A stretch of DNA of 34,726 nucleotides from Oxalobacter formigenes (GTDB lineage Bacteria; Pseudomonadota; Gammaproteobacteria; Burkholderiales; Burkholderiaceae_D), in contig JAHYZB010000081.1 of assembly GCA_019424645.1 (NCBI GenBank), forward strand, positions 1 through 34,726, written 5' to 3'. The notes under the pieces are model-generated. The model had not been told where the DNA came from. It made no database searches and saw only the letters and a list, made by a program, of their open reading frames with translations. The position numbers and the translations under genes were made by a program. This document shows positions 9,601 to 17,388 of this stretch, in pieces (position 1 is the first letter of the stretch; every line of letters begins with the position of its first letter).

Positions 9601-10092
9601 GGCACAGCGGTGGCGCACGTGGGATACAAATTGCCTTTCGGAGACAAGCGGTTCACGTTTTTGCCTTTTGCCGGAGCCGATTACGCTTTCCTGCACCAGC
9701 CATCCATTTCCGAAGACCAAGGGCAGGCCGCCCGCCTGAAAATGGATTCCCAGACTTACCAGTCTCTCCGGGCAGTTTTCGGTCTCAAAGCCGAAACCAC
9801 AGAATACGATACCTCATCGGCAGACTATACATGGCGCGGCAATGCCACGCTGGCCTATAACCGTGAATTGCTCAGCCATGCCGGAAACACCGAAGCCCGT
9901 TTCATCGAACTGAATGGCGATTTCACGACCGATGTACGCTTCGCCACACGATCTTCGGTCTCCGCCTCGGCAGGCGTATCGCTGACGTCATCCAAAGGCA
10001 CCACACTCGATTTCCAGCTCACGTCCGAATTCGCTCCCGGACACGGCACATCAGTCGGGGGCTTCGGACGAGTCAGCTGGCCGTTCCGGTAA
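6688..10092 (+). CDS. Subtilisin-family serine protease autotransporter
   Basis: This is a type Va secreted serine protease, 1134 residues from the ATG at 6688. The N-terminus carries a Sec signal ending near AQPVQA. The S8 catalytic triad is complete: Asp87 in VLDTG, His119 in DHGSHVAG and Ser328 in GTSMAAPYVSG, with a likely oxyanion Asn in NNSWG. The protease domain ends near FGQGIVDAGKAV. One autotransporter-associated beta-strand repeat (LLKNGEGTLYLTG) starts near residue 580, a linker follows, and the C-terminal beta-barrel occupies about residues 850-1134. Family precedents are NalP and SphB1, which sit in the outer membrane and cleave other surface proteins. The start is uncertain: GTG at 6646, ATG at 6706 and GTG at 6748 are also in frame, the last preceded by a G-run and giving a conventional 30-residue signal. 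The protein ends WPFR rather than in an aromatic residue, which is unusual for a barrel. Confidence 0.93.
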   Translation: MRKFLFMETITQLDVGGHAPVNARKVVQTCLLAMLASLLIAQPVQASSPIDFETQEYRNSTGLWVINAAQAYAKGYTGKGITLGVLDTGVNSGHFEFQGKDIVWVPCKGYIYDWVTNDHGSHVAGIMAANRDGADISGNMHGVAFDANLLAMGTFLDGEHESPMGELIKAVLSRPDVKIVNNSWGDSLFFLDALFKAKTDEEKTKVLTGLRDVISGYRADSFLENLAQQDKLMVFAAGNAGHRGPSAPASFRSFLPDLDNWISVVALDSTDGRITMASDGKTKVLTDSAIPTYSELAMGAEEYTLAAPGTWINSVEATGGYVELIGTSMAAPYVSGTLGLVQQAFPWMSARQMADTVLSTADRSFNAPQSIISVGEDRVTDSGTGKPVTKMEIRLQLVDKGADYQDRNQTSVAIPSAGTPEKTRLENYLRQYYQENETLVHGYYGIKTPDEFIAAFFATEENPYEITLSDGTLYGTIYGSIQNVPFDQIFGQGIVDAGKAVDGPSQLNANRMSPADLSSQKIRGYTGKTELLYGVDTKGYVSAWNNDISQELWHENRHDFILPEFLGKYPDYVDTMKNQTSVGLLKNGEGTLYLTGTNSYTGSTVIKGGTLSISRRPDHSGGELTASDVHVLPEGTLQGNGTISQSVSNWGTVNPGNSIGTLTTGNFTQHSTGTLMMEFDAAGHTDRLVVNGQANIDGSLALVPVAGYYSAPISFTFANIVSAGALSGSLPSSTDAPELGLHSPTLSMNVTNNSGTYTISPYRTFDAYSRHASDNSGASLGRVLAANAADARGDAQNLFAALDFSSPDGSTVRDSLVSLSPRAYGQSALASLSLERQLSQAVLSRSVSKGTDNHGNRVFAMPLGGHLDAHDGQHGYRSNYTGMIAGAEMTNKGMTAGAHVAALHQSTRSGNAKTEGEGLWAGIHGTAAPEIWNGWQLSGLARLGVFKADMNRSIHAGSYNRSAESDWTQFSGTAVAHVGYKLPFGDKRFTFLPFAGADYAFLHQPSISEDQGQAARLKMDSQTYQSLRAVFGLKAETTEYDTSSADYTWRGNATLAYNRELLSHAGNTEARFIELNGDFTTDVRFATRSSVSASAGVSLTSSKGTTLDFQLTSEFAPGHGTSVGGFGRVSWPFR

Positions 10093-10134
10093 TAACCGGC
10101 CCGTTCTTTGCGGACAGCCCAAAACCGGAGGTAA

Positions 10135-10375
10135 CAACATCGGCAGTGTGCATGCGCCACATTCATGCTGCCTCCGTTCGCCGGAACGTCAAGACGGATT
10201 GCCGAAAACAGTCATCGGCAAAGGAACGTCTTATCCCCTTCTGCAGTCTTCAATGCTGCGTCAAAGACAAGGAAAGCCGGGCAACCATACCCCTTCCCTT
10301 CACGTCTTCTTCATCTTCAGGTATCCTGTCACAAGCGACGCCCTGAACGATTTGATGAGCCAAGCCATGACCTGA
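10135..10375 (+). pseudogene. Decayed duplicate of the rclA 3' end
   Basis: The final part is nearly identical to the end of rclA: GCCCTGAACGATTTGATGAG occurs at both about 6413 and 10342, and the encoded tails LNDLMSQAMT and LNDLMSQPMA align. Upstream, DGLPKTVIGK matches DGLLKAVIDK of rclA, and weaker matches reach back to the PAASV region, with deletions and frameshifts between. Only about the last 80-90 codons are represented, so it cannot make a working enzyme. It lies about 3.9 kb from the intact gene, in the same orientation, with the protease autotransporter in between. The left limit is approximate. Confidence 0.75.
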
Positions 10376-10414
10376 TCCGGCAAATCGCCTATCCGGGATC
10401 ATTAGCCGAAAAAA

Positions 10415-10441
10415 AGCCCGTCTGCATCAGACAGACGGGCT
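10415..10441 (-). terminator. Intrinsic terminator of the phase-variable autotransporter gene
   Basis: The 10-base arms AGCCCGTCTG and CAGACGGGCT pair perfectly around a 7-base loop. On the minus strand the stem is followed by a run of T, as expected after the gene ending at 10494. Confidence 0.85.
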
Positions 10442-10493
10442 ATCAACAAACGCTTTGGGACAAACGTCTGGACTGCTCTTTTTTTCAGTCAGT

Positions 10494-12337
10494 TCAGAAT
10501 TTATAATTGAACTGCGCCGTTCCGGCTACCCCTTCCCGCACGCCGGTATAGGCCTGCACGCCAAGGTCAAACGTGACATTATCATTCTTGACCGGTTTGA
10601 AACTGAACCCGAGTTCGAAGATTCCACTATCCCCTTCCAGAGTCGGCGCCGCCACGTCGAAACCATAGACCTGTGCATTGGATTCGCCATCGAATTCATG
10701 TTCCCACGCCGCTCCGATGTACGGCCTGACGGTCTCCGTCAGGTTCAGGTTGAGCCTGCCCCCTACTCTCGTTCTGTGCGAGTCGGTACTGTCGAAGTCG
10801 TATTTGTCTCCTCCTACCGTGGCGCTGTCGCTTCCCTGATGGCTCCAGTAGTATTTTCCGTACAGGTCGAGGTTGGCCTGGCTGGTCAGGTTCCACACGT
10901 AGCCCACTCCGGCATGCAGCCCGTAGTACATGTTGGATGTGTCGTTGCTGACTTTGCCATCGGCTCCAATCATGTCGCTTGTGTCCCAGTTGGTCTTGAC
11001 ACGGCCGACGTGCAAGGAACCTTCGAGATAAGTACCTTTCATCGCTGTGGAAGTCACGTCATAGCGCGCCATGACACCGGCTCCGTAGTATTTGCTGTCT
11101 CCGCTGCCTTTGACGCTGCCACTGTCGAAGTTATTGTGGGTATCGATGTCGCCATAACCGCCTTCAATGAAGACGCCAGCCATCAGGTCTCCGCTGGCCG
11201 TGTTGAAGTTTTTACCGATCCCCGCCATAAAGGCAAAACCGTCTACCTTTACGCTTGAACCGGTATGGTATGTAGACGAACCGCCTCCGATTGCTCCAAA
11301 GGCAGCGGCATTGCTGGTTCCACCCATCATGGCTCTGGCATTTCTCATCCCCTGATCGGCCGCAAGGTCTATTCCCTGATTGACGAGTGCCGCTCCCGCC
11401 AGTCTCGACTCCGATACGGCTTTGGTCTGGTTGGCTACTTTCGGTGCTTCTGTCAGGATGGCGTTCAGGTCGGTTGTCCCCGTTTTGTCCAGTTCGAACT
11501 TGTATTCGAGCGATACACCCTGCATGACCGTCACATCTGTCTGGGTGATCGAGCCCATGTTGTTCACACCACTGTCGTTATGCATCAGGGTAATGACATC
11601 GCCCTGTTTCAACAGGGGATTTCCGCCTGACATCATCGCCACGCCGACTTTCTGGTTTTGCATATCGGTCGCTGCTCCACCTGTTACCGTCAGAAGAACA
11701 TCGCCTGCGTTGACACGATCAGTCGCGATGAATTCATATTTCTGAAATTCATCCACACGGCCAACCTTGTTTCCGATTCCTTCAACGATAAGGGTATTGT
11801 TGCGATTGTTGCCATAATTATGACCACCGCTTGCCTCTCCACTGACAATGGCTGCATTTTTGAGATAAAGGGTATTATTGCTGGCCTCCGTACCGACATT
11901 CATCATTGAAACATAAACACTCCCTACAGTCGAATTATCGATGGTAACCGTATTGTTCATCGAACTTGCACCCTGTGAATGACCGCCGACAACCATGCCA
12001 CCTACTGTCGTGTTCTTGACGACAACGGTATTGTTGATCACATCGCCCGAGCCACTATATTCACCACCGACAACATGACCCGTTATGGGTTCATCCACAT
12101 AAACCGTATTGTTACCGGCATTGCCGGTCAGAGCTGTCCCGCTATAGGAATTGGGGTTCGACTCATAATAGCCAGAAGCACCACCGTAATTGGCTGCGAT
12201 ACCAAACGACGCCGGAAACAGCGCCAGACACAACAGGGAAGGAACGAAAAGGCGGGAGAGGAAAGCGTTTGAACGACGCTTGACCTTCAGATTATTTTGA
12301 TGGGGGGGGGGGGGGGGGGAAATAACTGCGTACTCAT
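10494..12337 (-). CDS. Phase-variable autotransporter, OFF as sequenced (frameshift in poly-C tract)
   Basis: The uninterrupted frame covers 10494 to 12302 and encodes a secreted autotransporter whose C-terminal barrel takes roughly the last 280 residues and ends in NYKF, a normal aromatic end. The passenger is short and carries about five NNTV/NNTL repeats of 25-35 residues, the same repeat type as the autotransporter at 27228. The only good start is the ATG at 12337-12335, preceded by GGAGAG. It reads MSTQLF and then enters a tract of 18 C (12319-12302). With 18 C, translation gives six Pro, IKII and a stop; with 16 or 19 C it would continue through HQNNLKVKRRSN into a hydrophobic signal ending near FGIAA. 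The body of the gene is intact, so this is read as a reversible switch by slipped-strand mispairing rather than decay. The remaining in-frame alternative is a weak TTG at 12233, which would lose the basic part of the signal. Confidence 0.87.
11776..12125 (-). repeat. NNTV-type passenger repeats
   Basis: Five imperfect units of about 25-35 codons each carry NNTVYV, NNTVVV, NNTVTI, NNTLYL or NNTLIV followed by a Gly-rich turn. They are coding repeats that probably form beta-helix rungs in the passenger. Confidence 0.6.
12302..12319. repeat. Poly-G/poly-C tract of 18 bases in signal-peptide coding region
   Basis: Eighteen uninterrupted G on the plus strand lie 18 bases inside the coding region of the minus-strand autotransporter. 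Frame arithmetic shows 16 or 19 C restores the reading frame and 17 or 18 does not. Homopolymer length may also be affected by sequencing error. Confidence 0.95.
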
Positions 12338-12432
12338 GGACTCTCCGGTTCAGTTGTTTTCTTGATCGGTTCAGGGCTTTTTTCTTTCATGCTTTCACCA
12401 GCTTTCGCCAGCAAGGATACCCTTCCCCTGTA

Positions 12433-12460
12433 AAAATACCGCACCCGCCAACAGGATCAA
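12433..12460 (-). promoter_or_regulatory. Weak candidate promoter of the phase-variable autotransporter
   Basis: TTGATC (12460-12455) and TATTTT (12438-12433) are 16 bases apart on the minus strand, about 100 bases before the ATG at 12337. Both boxes are only partial matches. The rest of 12338-12573 shows no gene. Confidence 0.25.
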
Positions 12461-12573
12461 AGTATTTGAATTCATTTATTTTTTTATTAAACAGCACGTA
12501 TATTTTAATGTTCCCATTTGGCAACAATTATCCGGGGTGTTTAAATATGGCATGAACCCGGTGACAGGACATG

Positions 12574-12602
12574 TTGACGAAAAGCGTGTTCGAAACTGTA
12601 AA
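12574..12602 (+). promoter_or_regulatory. Candidate sigma70 promoter of the mdtABC operon
   Basis: TTGACG (12574-12579) and TGTAAA (12597-12602) are spaced by 17 bases. This would leave a leader of about 340 bases before mdtA, in which no gene or clear riboswitch was recognised. A regulator-bound promoter nearer to mdtA is equally possible. Confidence 0.35.
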
Positions 12603-12948
12603 AGACCGCTGCAAAACCCGTGAATCTCATCCGGCAATGTCGTGATATGAATTTCTGAGAGGAGCGAGGCCTCACTGTATGCTTTTTTTAACGTAATATC
12701 CCTGACTGACGGCTAATTTGTAAAACTATGTAACAGTTTGAAAAAACCGGCTTGAATGCCGGAAATAACTGGACATACAATGCTCTGGAACAAACATTCA
12801 ACAAAGTCTTCCGGTTTTTGAAACAAATCGGATATTTGTGGCAGCTATTTGCAGACCGGCCACCCTTTTAGTGGAGATACATCGACCGCATAGAAGCTTT
12901 CCGTTTTACCGTTACAAACTTCCCTTAAAAGTCACGTCTGGTGCAAAC

Positions 12949-14256
12949 ATGCTTCGTCTTACACAAAAATCCCGCCGCCTTCTCATCATCGCCATAGCCG
13001 TCCTCGCTACCCTGCTCGTCATCTGGGGCATATACTGGGTTGTCGCCAAAAACAGGGGAGCACCGCAACGCGGTGGAGCCGTTGCCGTCGGGGTTTCGAC
13101 TGTACAACAGGGGGACGCGCCCCTCCAGCTCAATGCACTCGGGACCGTCAATTCCACCTATACTGCCGTCGTCAGGAGCCGGGTGGACGGCCAGCTGATG
13201 AAAATACACTTTAAGGAAGGCCAGCTGGTGAAAGAAGGCCAGCTGCTTGCCGAACTCGACGCCCGTCCGTACAAGGCTGCCCTCTTGCAGGCTGAAGGCC
13301 AGCTGATGCGCGATCAGGCACTCCTTCAAAACGCCAAAATCGACTTGCAACGCTACCGCCAGCTTCTGGAACAGAATTCGATTGCCAAACAGCAGGTCGA
13401 TACGCAAACCGCCCTCGTCAAACAGTATGAAGGTACCGTCCGGCTCGATCAGGGCGCAGTCGACAACGCAAAACTGCAACTGACCTACAGCCGCATTACC
13501 GCGCCGATTTCCGGACGTGTCGGTTTGAGACAGGTCGATCTGGGCAATATCGTCCATGCCACCGACACCAACGGCATCGTCACCATTACGCAGGAACAGC
13601 CGATCAACGTCGTTTTCGCCGTGCCTGAAATCGATCTCTCGCAAGTACTGAAAGCCCGTGCGACCAATCCGAACCTCACGGTCGAGGCATGGGACAGGGA
13701 TAATAAAAACAAACTGTCCGAAGGCACGATTCTGGCCATCGATAACCAGCTGAGCACCGATACCGGCACCATCAGCCTGAAATCGAAATTCGACAATAAA
13801 CAGCACGAACTCTTCCCGAACCAGTTCGTCAACGTCCGCCTGCATCTCGGCTCACAGGCCAATGCCATCACGATCCCGACCGTTGCCGTCCAGCTGGGCA
13901 AGCTCGGCCATTACGTCTATCGCGTCAATCAGGATGAAACCGTCTCGCTGACCAAGGTCAAAATCGGCGCCACATCCGGAGAAAACACCATTATCGAGGA
14001 AGGCCTTGAACCGGGACAGATCGTCGTGATCGACGGACTGGACAAACTGCGCGACCGCTCGAAAATCCGGATCGTCGACCGCAGTGCCGAAGCCGCCGCA
14101 CTCGAAGCAGGCAAAAAACCTCCGGAACAAAAACCGGATGCACCAGCCGTCACCAAAACAGATGCAAAACCGGACACAGGTGACGCCGTAAAAACACCCG
14201 CCCCGTCCGCCAATACGGGCGAGGCGAAAAATGGAACTGCCGCTCCCCGTCAATAA
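12949..14256 (+). CDS. mdtA: RND efflux periplasmic adaptor MdtA
   Basis: This 435-residue membrane-fusion protein links the MdtB/MdtC inner-membrane pump to the outer-membrane channel. An N-terminal hydrophobic anchor lies at about residues 10-30. The first lipoyl half is seen in VRSRVDGQL, a helical hairpin with DLQRYRQLLEQN follows, then the second lipoyl half SRITAPISGRVG and the beta-barrel segment containing AWDRDNKNKLSEG and LFPNQFVNVRL, all close to E. coli MdtA. The C-terminal 45 residues are Lys/Pro/Ala-rich and look disordered. The ATG at 12949 is preferred over an upstream in-frame ATG at 12838 because it puts the anchor at the N-terminus. It is the first gene of a four-gene operon, with mdtB starting 21 bases after its stop. 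Confidence 0.92.
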   Translation: MLRLTQKSRRLLIIAIAVLATLLVIWGIYWVVAKNRGAPQRGGAVAVGVSTVQQGDAPLQLNALGTVNSTYTAVVRSRVDGQLMKIHFKEGQLVKEGQLLAELDARPYKAALLQAEGQLMRDQALLQNAKIDLQRYRQLLEQNSIAKQQVDTQTALVKQYEGTVRLDQGAVDNAKLQLTYSRITAPISGRVGLRQVDLGNIVHATDTNGIVTITQEQPINVVFAVPEIDLSQVLKARATNPNLTVEAWDRDNKNKLSEGTILAIDNQLSTDTGTISLKSKFDNKQHELFPNQFVNVRLHLGSQANAITIPTVAVQLGKLGHYVYRVNQDETVSLTKVKIGATSGENTIIEEGLEPGQIVVIDGLDKLRDRSKIRIVDRSAEAAALEAGKKPPEQKPDAPAVTKTDAKPDTGDAVKTPAPSANTGEAKNGTAAPRQ

Positions 14257-14277
14257 TCTGAACAGCCAGAGGCCGGC

Positions 14278-17200
14278 ATGAATCCTTCCCGCCCGTTTAT
14301 TCTCCGCCCTGTCGCAACCATTCTTTTCATGGTCGCGATCCTGCTCTCGGGTCTCGTCGCATGGCGCATGTTGCCGGTCGCCGCACTCCCCGAAGTCGAT
14401 TACCCGACCATTCAGGTCGTCACCTATTATCCCGGCGCGAGCCCGGAAGTCGTCACCTCGACCATTACTGCCCCGCTGGAGCGGCAGTTCGGCCAGATGC
14501 CGGGGCTGGAACAGATGTCTTCCTCCAGTTCCAACGGCGTTTCCGTCGTCACACTGCAATTCGCGCTCTCCCTCACGCTCGACGTGGCGGAACAGGAAGT
14601 ACAGGCAGCCATCAACGGGGCGACGAACCTGCTTCCGTCCGATTTGCCCAATCCGCCGATCTATAACAAGGTCAACCCGGCCGACACGCCGATCCTGACG
14701 ATTGCCGTCACGTCGCCGACCTTGCCGATGACGAAACTCGAAGACCTTGCCGATACGCGAATGGCCCAAAAGCTCTCGCAGGTGCCCGGTGTCGGCCTTG
14801 TCTCCATCAGCGGTGGCCAGCGTCCCGCCGTGCGCATACAGGCCAATTCAAAAGCGCTTGCAGCCAAAGGCCTCACACTTGAAAACGTCCGCACCGCCGT
14901 CGTCGGTGCCAACGTCAATCAGGCCAAGGGCAGTTTTGACGGCCCCCTGCAAGCCTCGACTATCGACGGCAACGACCAGCTTAAAACCGCGTCGGAATTT
15001 GCCAATATCATCATCGCCTGGCGCGACGGTTCACCCGTTCGCCTCTCCGACGTGGCGACCGTTTTCGACGGTGCGGAAAACGCGCGGCTCGCCGCATGGG
15101 CCGGCAATACCCCATCCGTTATCCTGACCGTCCAGAGACAACCGGGAGCCAATGTCATTTCCGTTGCCGACCGGATCAAGGAAATCCTGCCTGCCCTGCA
15201 AAACAGCCTGCCTGCCTCCGTCGATGTCCAGATCCTTTCCGACAGGACGACGACCATCCGCGCCTCGGTTGAAGATGTCGAGTTCGAACTGGTGCTGGCT
15301 ATCGCGCTCGTTGTCATGGTCGTGTTCGTTTTCCTGCGCAATGTCATGGCGACCATCATCCCGGCGGTTGCCGTGCCACTCTCGCTCATCGGCACATTCG
15401 GCGTCATGTACATGCTGGGGTTCTCGATCAACAACCTGACTTTGATGGCACTGACGATTGCCACCGGCTTCGTCGTGGATGACGCCATTGTCATGATCGA
15501 AAACATCGCCCGCTACATCGAGGAAGGCGACGACCCGATGGAAGCCGCCCTGAAAGGCTCGAAACAGATCGGCTTCACGATCATTTCCCTGACAGTATCC
15601 CTGATTGCCGTGCTGATCCCGCTGCTCTTTATGGGCGACGTGATCGGGCGGCTCTTCCGCGAATTCGCTGTCACGCTCGCCGTCTCGATCCTGATTTCCG
15701 CCGTCATCTCGCTGACGTTGACACCGATGATGAGCGCCCGGTTGCTGAAACACGTCCCCGAGGAAAACCAGAACAAATTCTTCAGGGCCAGCGGCCACTT
15801 CTTCGACAGGGTGATTGCCGAATACGCCAAATGGCTGAACTGGGTGCTCGACCGCCAGAAACTGACCTTAATCGTCGCCGTCGGCACCATCGTCGTCACC
15901 GCCCTCCTTTACATCGTCATCCCGAAAGGCTTCTTCCCGCTTCAGGATACCAGCGTCATACAAGGCGTTTCCGAAGCGACCCAGTCGATATCCTTCGACG
16001 CGATGACCCGCCGGCAGGAACAGGTCGCCGACCGTATCCTGCAAGACCCGGCCGTGCTGTCTCTCTCGTCCTTCATCGGCGTGGACGGCACCAATGCCGC
16101 ACCGAACAACGGCAAAATGCTCATCAACCTGAAACCGAAGAGCGAGCGGGAAGATATCAATACCGTCATGAACCGCCTTCAGGATACCGTTGCCGACATT
16201 CCCGGCATGACGCTTTACCTGCAACCGGTTCAGGACATCAGTATCGACAGCCGTTCTTCACGTACCCAGTACCAGTTCACCCTTCAGGCGAACAGCCAGA
16301 AAGAATTGTCGGAATGGACACCGAAACTCGTCGAACAGCTGAGACAACAGGCCGAACTGACCGACGTCGCCAGTGATTTGCAGGAAAACGGCTTGCAGGC
16401 TTACGTCAACATCAACCGTGATACGGCATCCCGTCTCGGCGTCACGACAGCTGACATCACCAACGCCCTGTATAACGCCTTCGGCCAGCGGCTTGTTTCG
16501 ACCATTTACACGCAGACGAACCAGTACCGTGTCGTGCTCGAAGTCCAGCCTGACGACCGGCTTGACCCGTCCGCCATCAGGGGCATTTACGTCAAGACCT
16601 CCAGCGGTACCCCGGTTCCACTGGACACGATGGTTACGATTGAACAGCGTCCTGCCACCCTCGCCATCAACCATCTGGGCCAGTTCCCGACTGCGACGGT
16701 TTCCTTCAACCTTGCCAAAGGCGCATCCCTTTCCGAAGCAGTGGACGCGATTGCGGAAACGGAAATGGAAATGGGCATGCCCGCCAGCATCCAGACCCAG
16801 TTTCAGGGCGCGGCGATGGCCTTCCAGTCTTCCCTTTCCTCGACGCTCTGGCTGATCCTCGCCGCCATCGTCACAATGTATATCGTGCTGGGTATCCTGT
16901 ATGAAAGCTATATCCACCCGATTACCATTTTGTCCACCCTGCCGTCCGCCGGTATCGGCGCGCTGCTGGCATTGATGGTGTTTGGCAAGGATCTCTCCGT
17001 CATTGCCATCATCGGCATCATCCTCCTGATCGGCATCGTCAAGAAAAACGCCATCATGATGATCGATTTTGCGCTGGTTGCCGAGCGTGAACACGGCATG
17101 TCCCCGCGCGAAGCCATTTATCAGGCCTGCCTTTTGCGCTTCCGTCCGATCATGATGACGACGATGGCCGCCCTGCTGGGTGCCCTGCCGCTCATGTTCG

Positions 17201-17376
17201 CAATGGGTATCGGTTCCGAAATCCGCAACCCGCTCGGCATTACGATGGTGGGCGGCCTGCTGGTCTCGCAGGTGCTGACGCTCTTCACGACCCCGGTCAT
17301 CTATCTGTACTTCGACCGTCTGGCAAGGCGTGTCGAGCACCACCGTGACGGCATCACCGGTGCCGGTGAAAACTGA
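14278..17376 (+). CDS. mdtB: RND multidrug transporter subunit MdtB
   Basis: A 1032-residue inner-membrane proton-drug antiporter subunit (E. coli MdtB is 1040). It has TM1 at the start (FILRPVATILFMVAILLSG), two large periplasmic loops, and the proton-relay pair Asp401-Asp402 in GFVVDDAIVMIEN of TM4. The TM10 lysine pair is in GIVKKNAIMMIDFALVAERE. In E. coli MdtB and MdtC assemble as a mixed trimer and both are needed for export of compounds such as bile salts and novobiocin; substrates here are inferred. An AGAGG ribosome site precedes the ATG, and the stop is followed 12 bases later by mdtC. Long minus-strand frames over this gene are antisense shadows. Confidence 0.94.
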   Translation: MNPSRPFILRPVATILFMVAILLSGLVAWRMLPVAALPEVDYPTIQVVTYYPGASPEVVTSTITAPLERQFGQMPGLEQMSSSSSNGVSVVTLQFALSLTLDVAEQEVQAAINGATNLLPSDLPNPPIYNKVNPADTPILTIAVTSPTLPMTKLEDLADTRMAQKLSQVPGVGLVSISGGQRPAVRIQANSKALAAKGLTLENVRTAVVGANVNQAKGSFDGPLQASTIDGNDQLKTASEFANIIIAWRDGSPVRLSDVATVFDGAENARLAAWAGNTPSVILTVQRQPGANVISVADRIKEILPALQNSLPASVDVQILSDRTTTIRASVEDVEFELVLAIALVVMVVFVFLRNVMATIIPAVAVPLSLIGTFGVMYMLGFSINNLTLMALTIATGFVVDDAIVMIENIARYIEEGDDPMEAALKGSKQIGFTIISLTVSLIAVLIPLLFMGDVIGRLFREFAVTLAVSILISAVISLTLTPMMSARLLKHVPEENQNKFFRASGHFFDRVIAEYAKWLNWVLDRQKLTLIVAVGTIVVTALLYIVIPKGFFPLQDTSVIQGVSEATQSISFDAMTRRQEQVADRILQDPAVLSLSSFIGVDGTNAAPNNGKMLINLKPKSEREDINTVMNRLQDTVADIPGMTLYLQPVQDISIDSRSSRTQYQFTLQANSQKELSEWTPKLVEQLRQQAELTDVASDLQENGLQAYVNINRDTASRLGVTTADITNALYNAFGQRLVSTIYTQTNQYRVVLEVQPDDRLDPSAIRGIYVKTSSGTPVPLDTMVTIEQRPATLAINHLGQFPTATVSFNLAKGASLSEAVDAIAETEMEMGMPASIQTQFQGAAMAFQSSLSSTLWLILAAIVTMYIVLGILYESYIHPITILSTLPSAGIGALLALMVFGKDLSVIAIIGIILLIGIVKKNAIMMIDFALVAEREHGMSPREAIYQACLLRFRPIMMTTMAALLGALPLMFAMGIGSEIRNPLGITMVGGLLVSQVLTLFTTPVIYLYFDRLARRVEHHRDGITGAGEN

Positions 17377-17388
17377 CGGGAGCCGAAG

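Noticed and set aside
10455..11258. 267-codon plus-strand frame
   Set aside because: Antisense shadow of the autotransporter barrel at 10494-12337.
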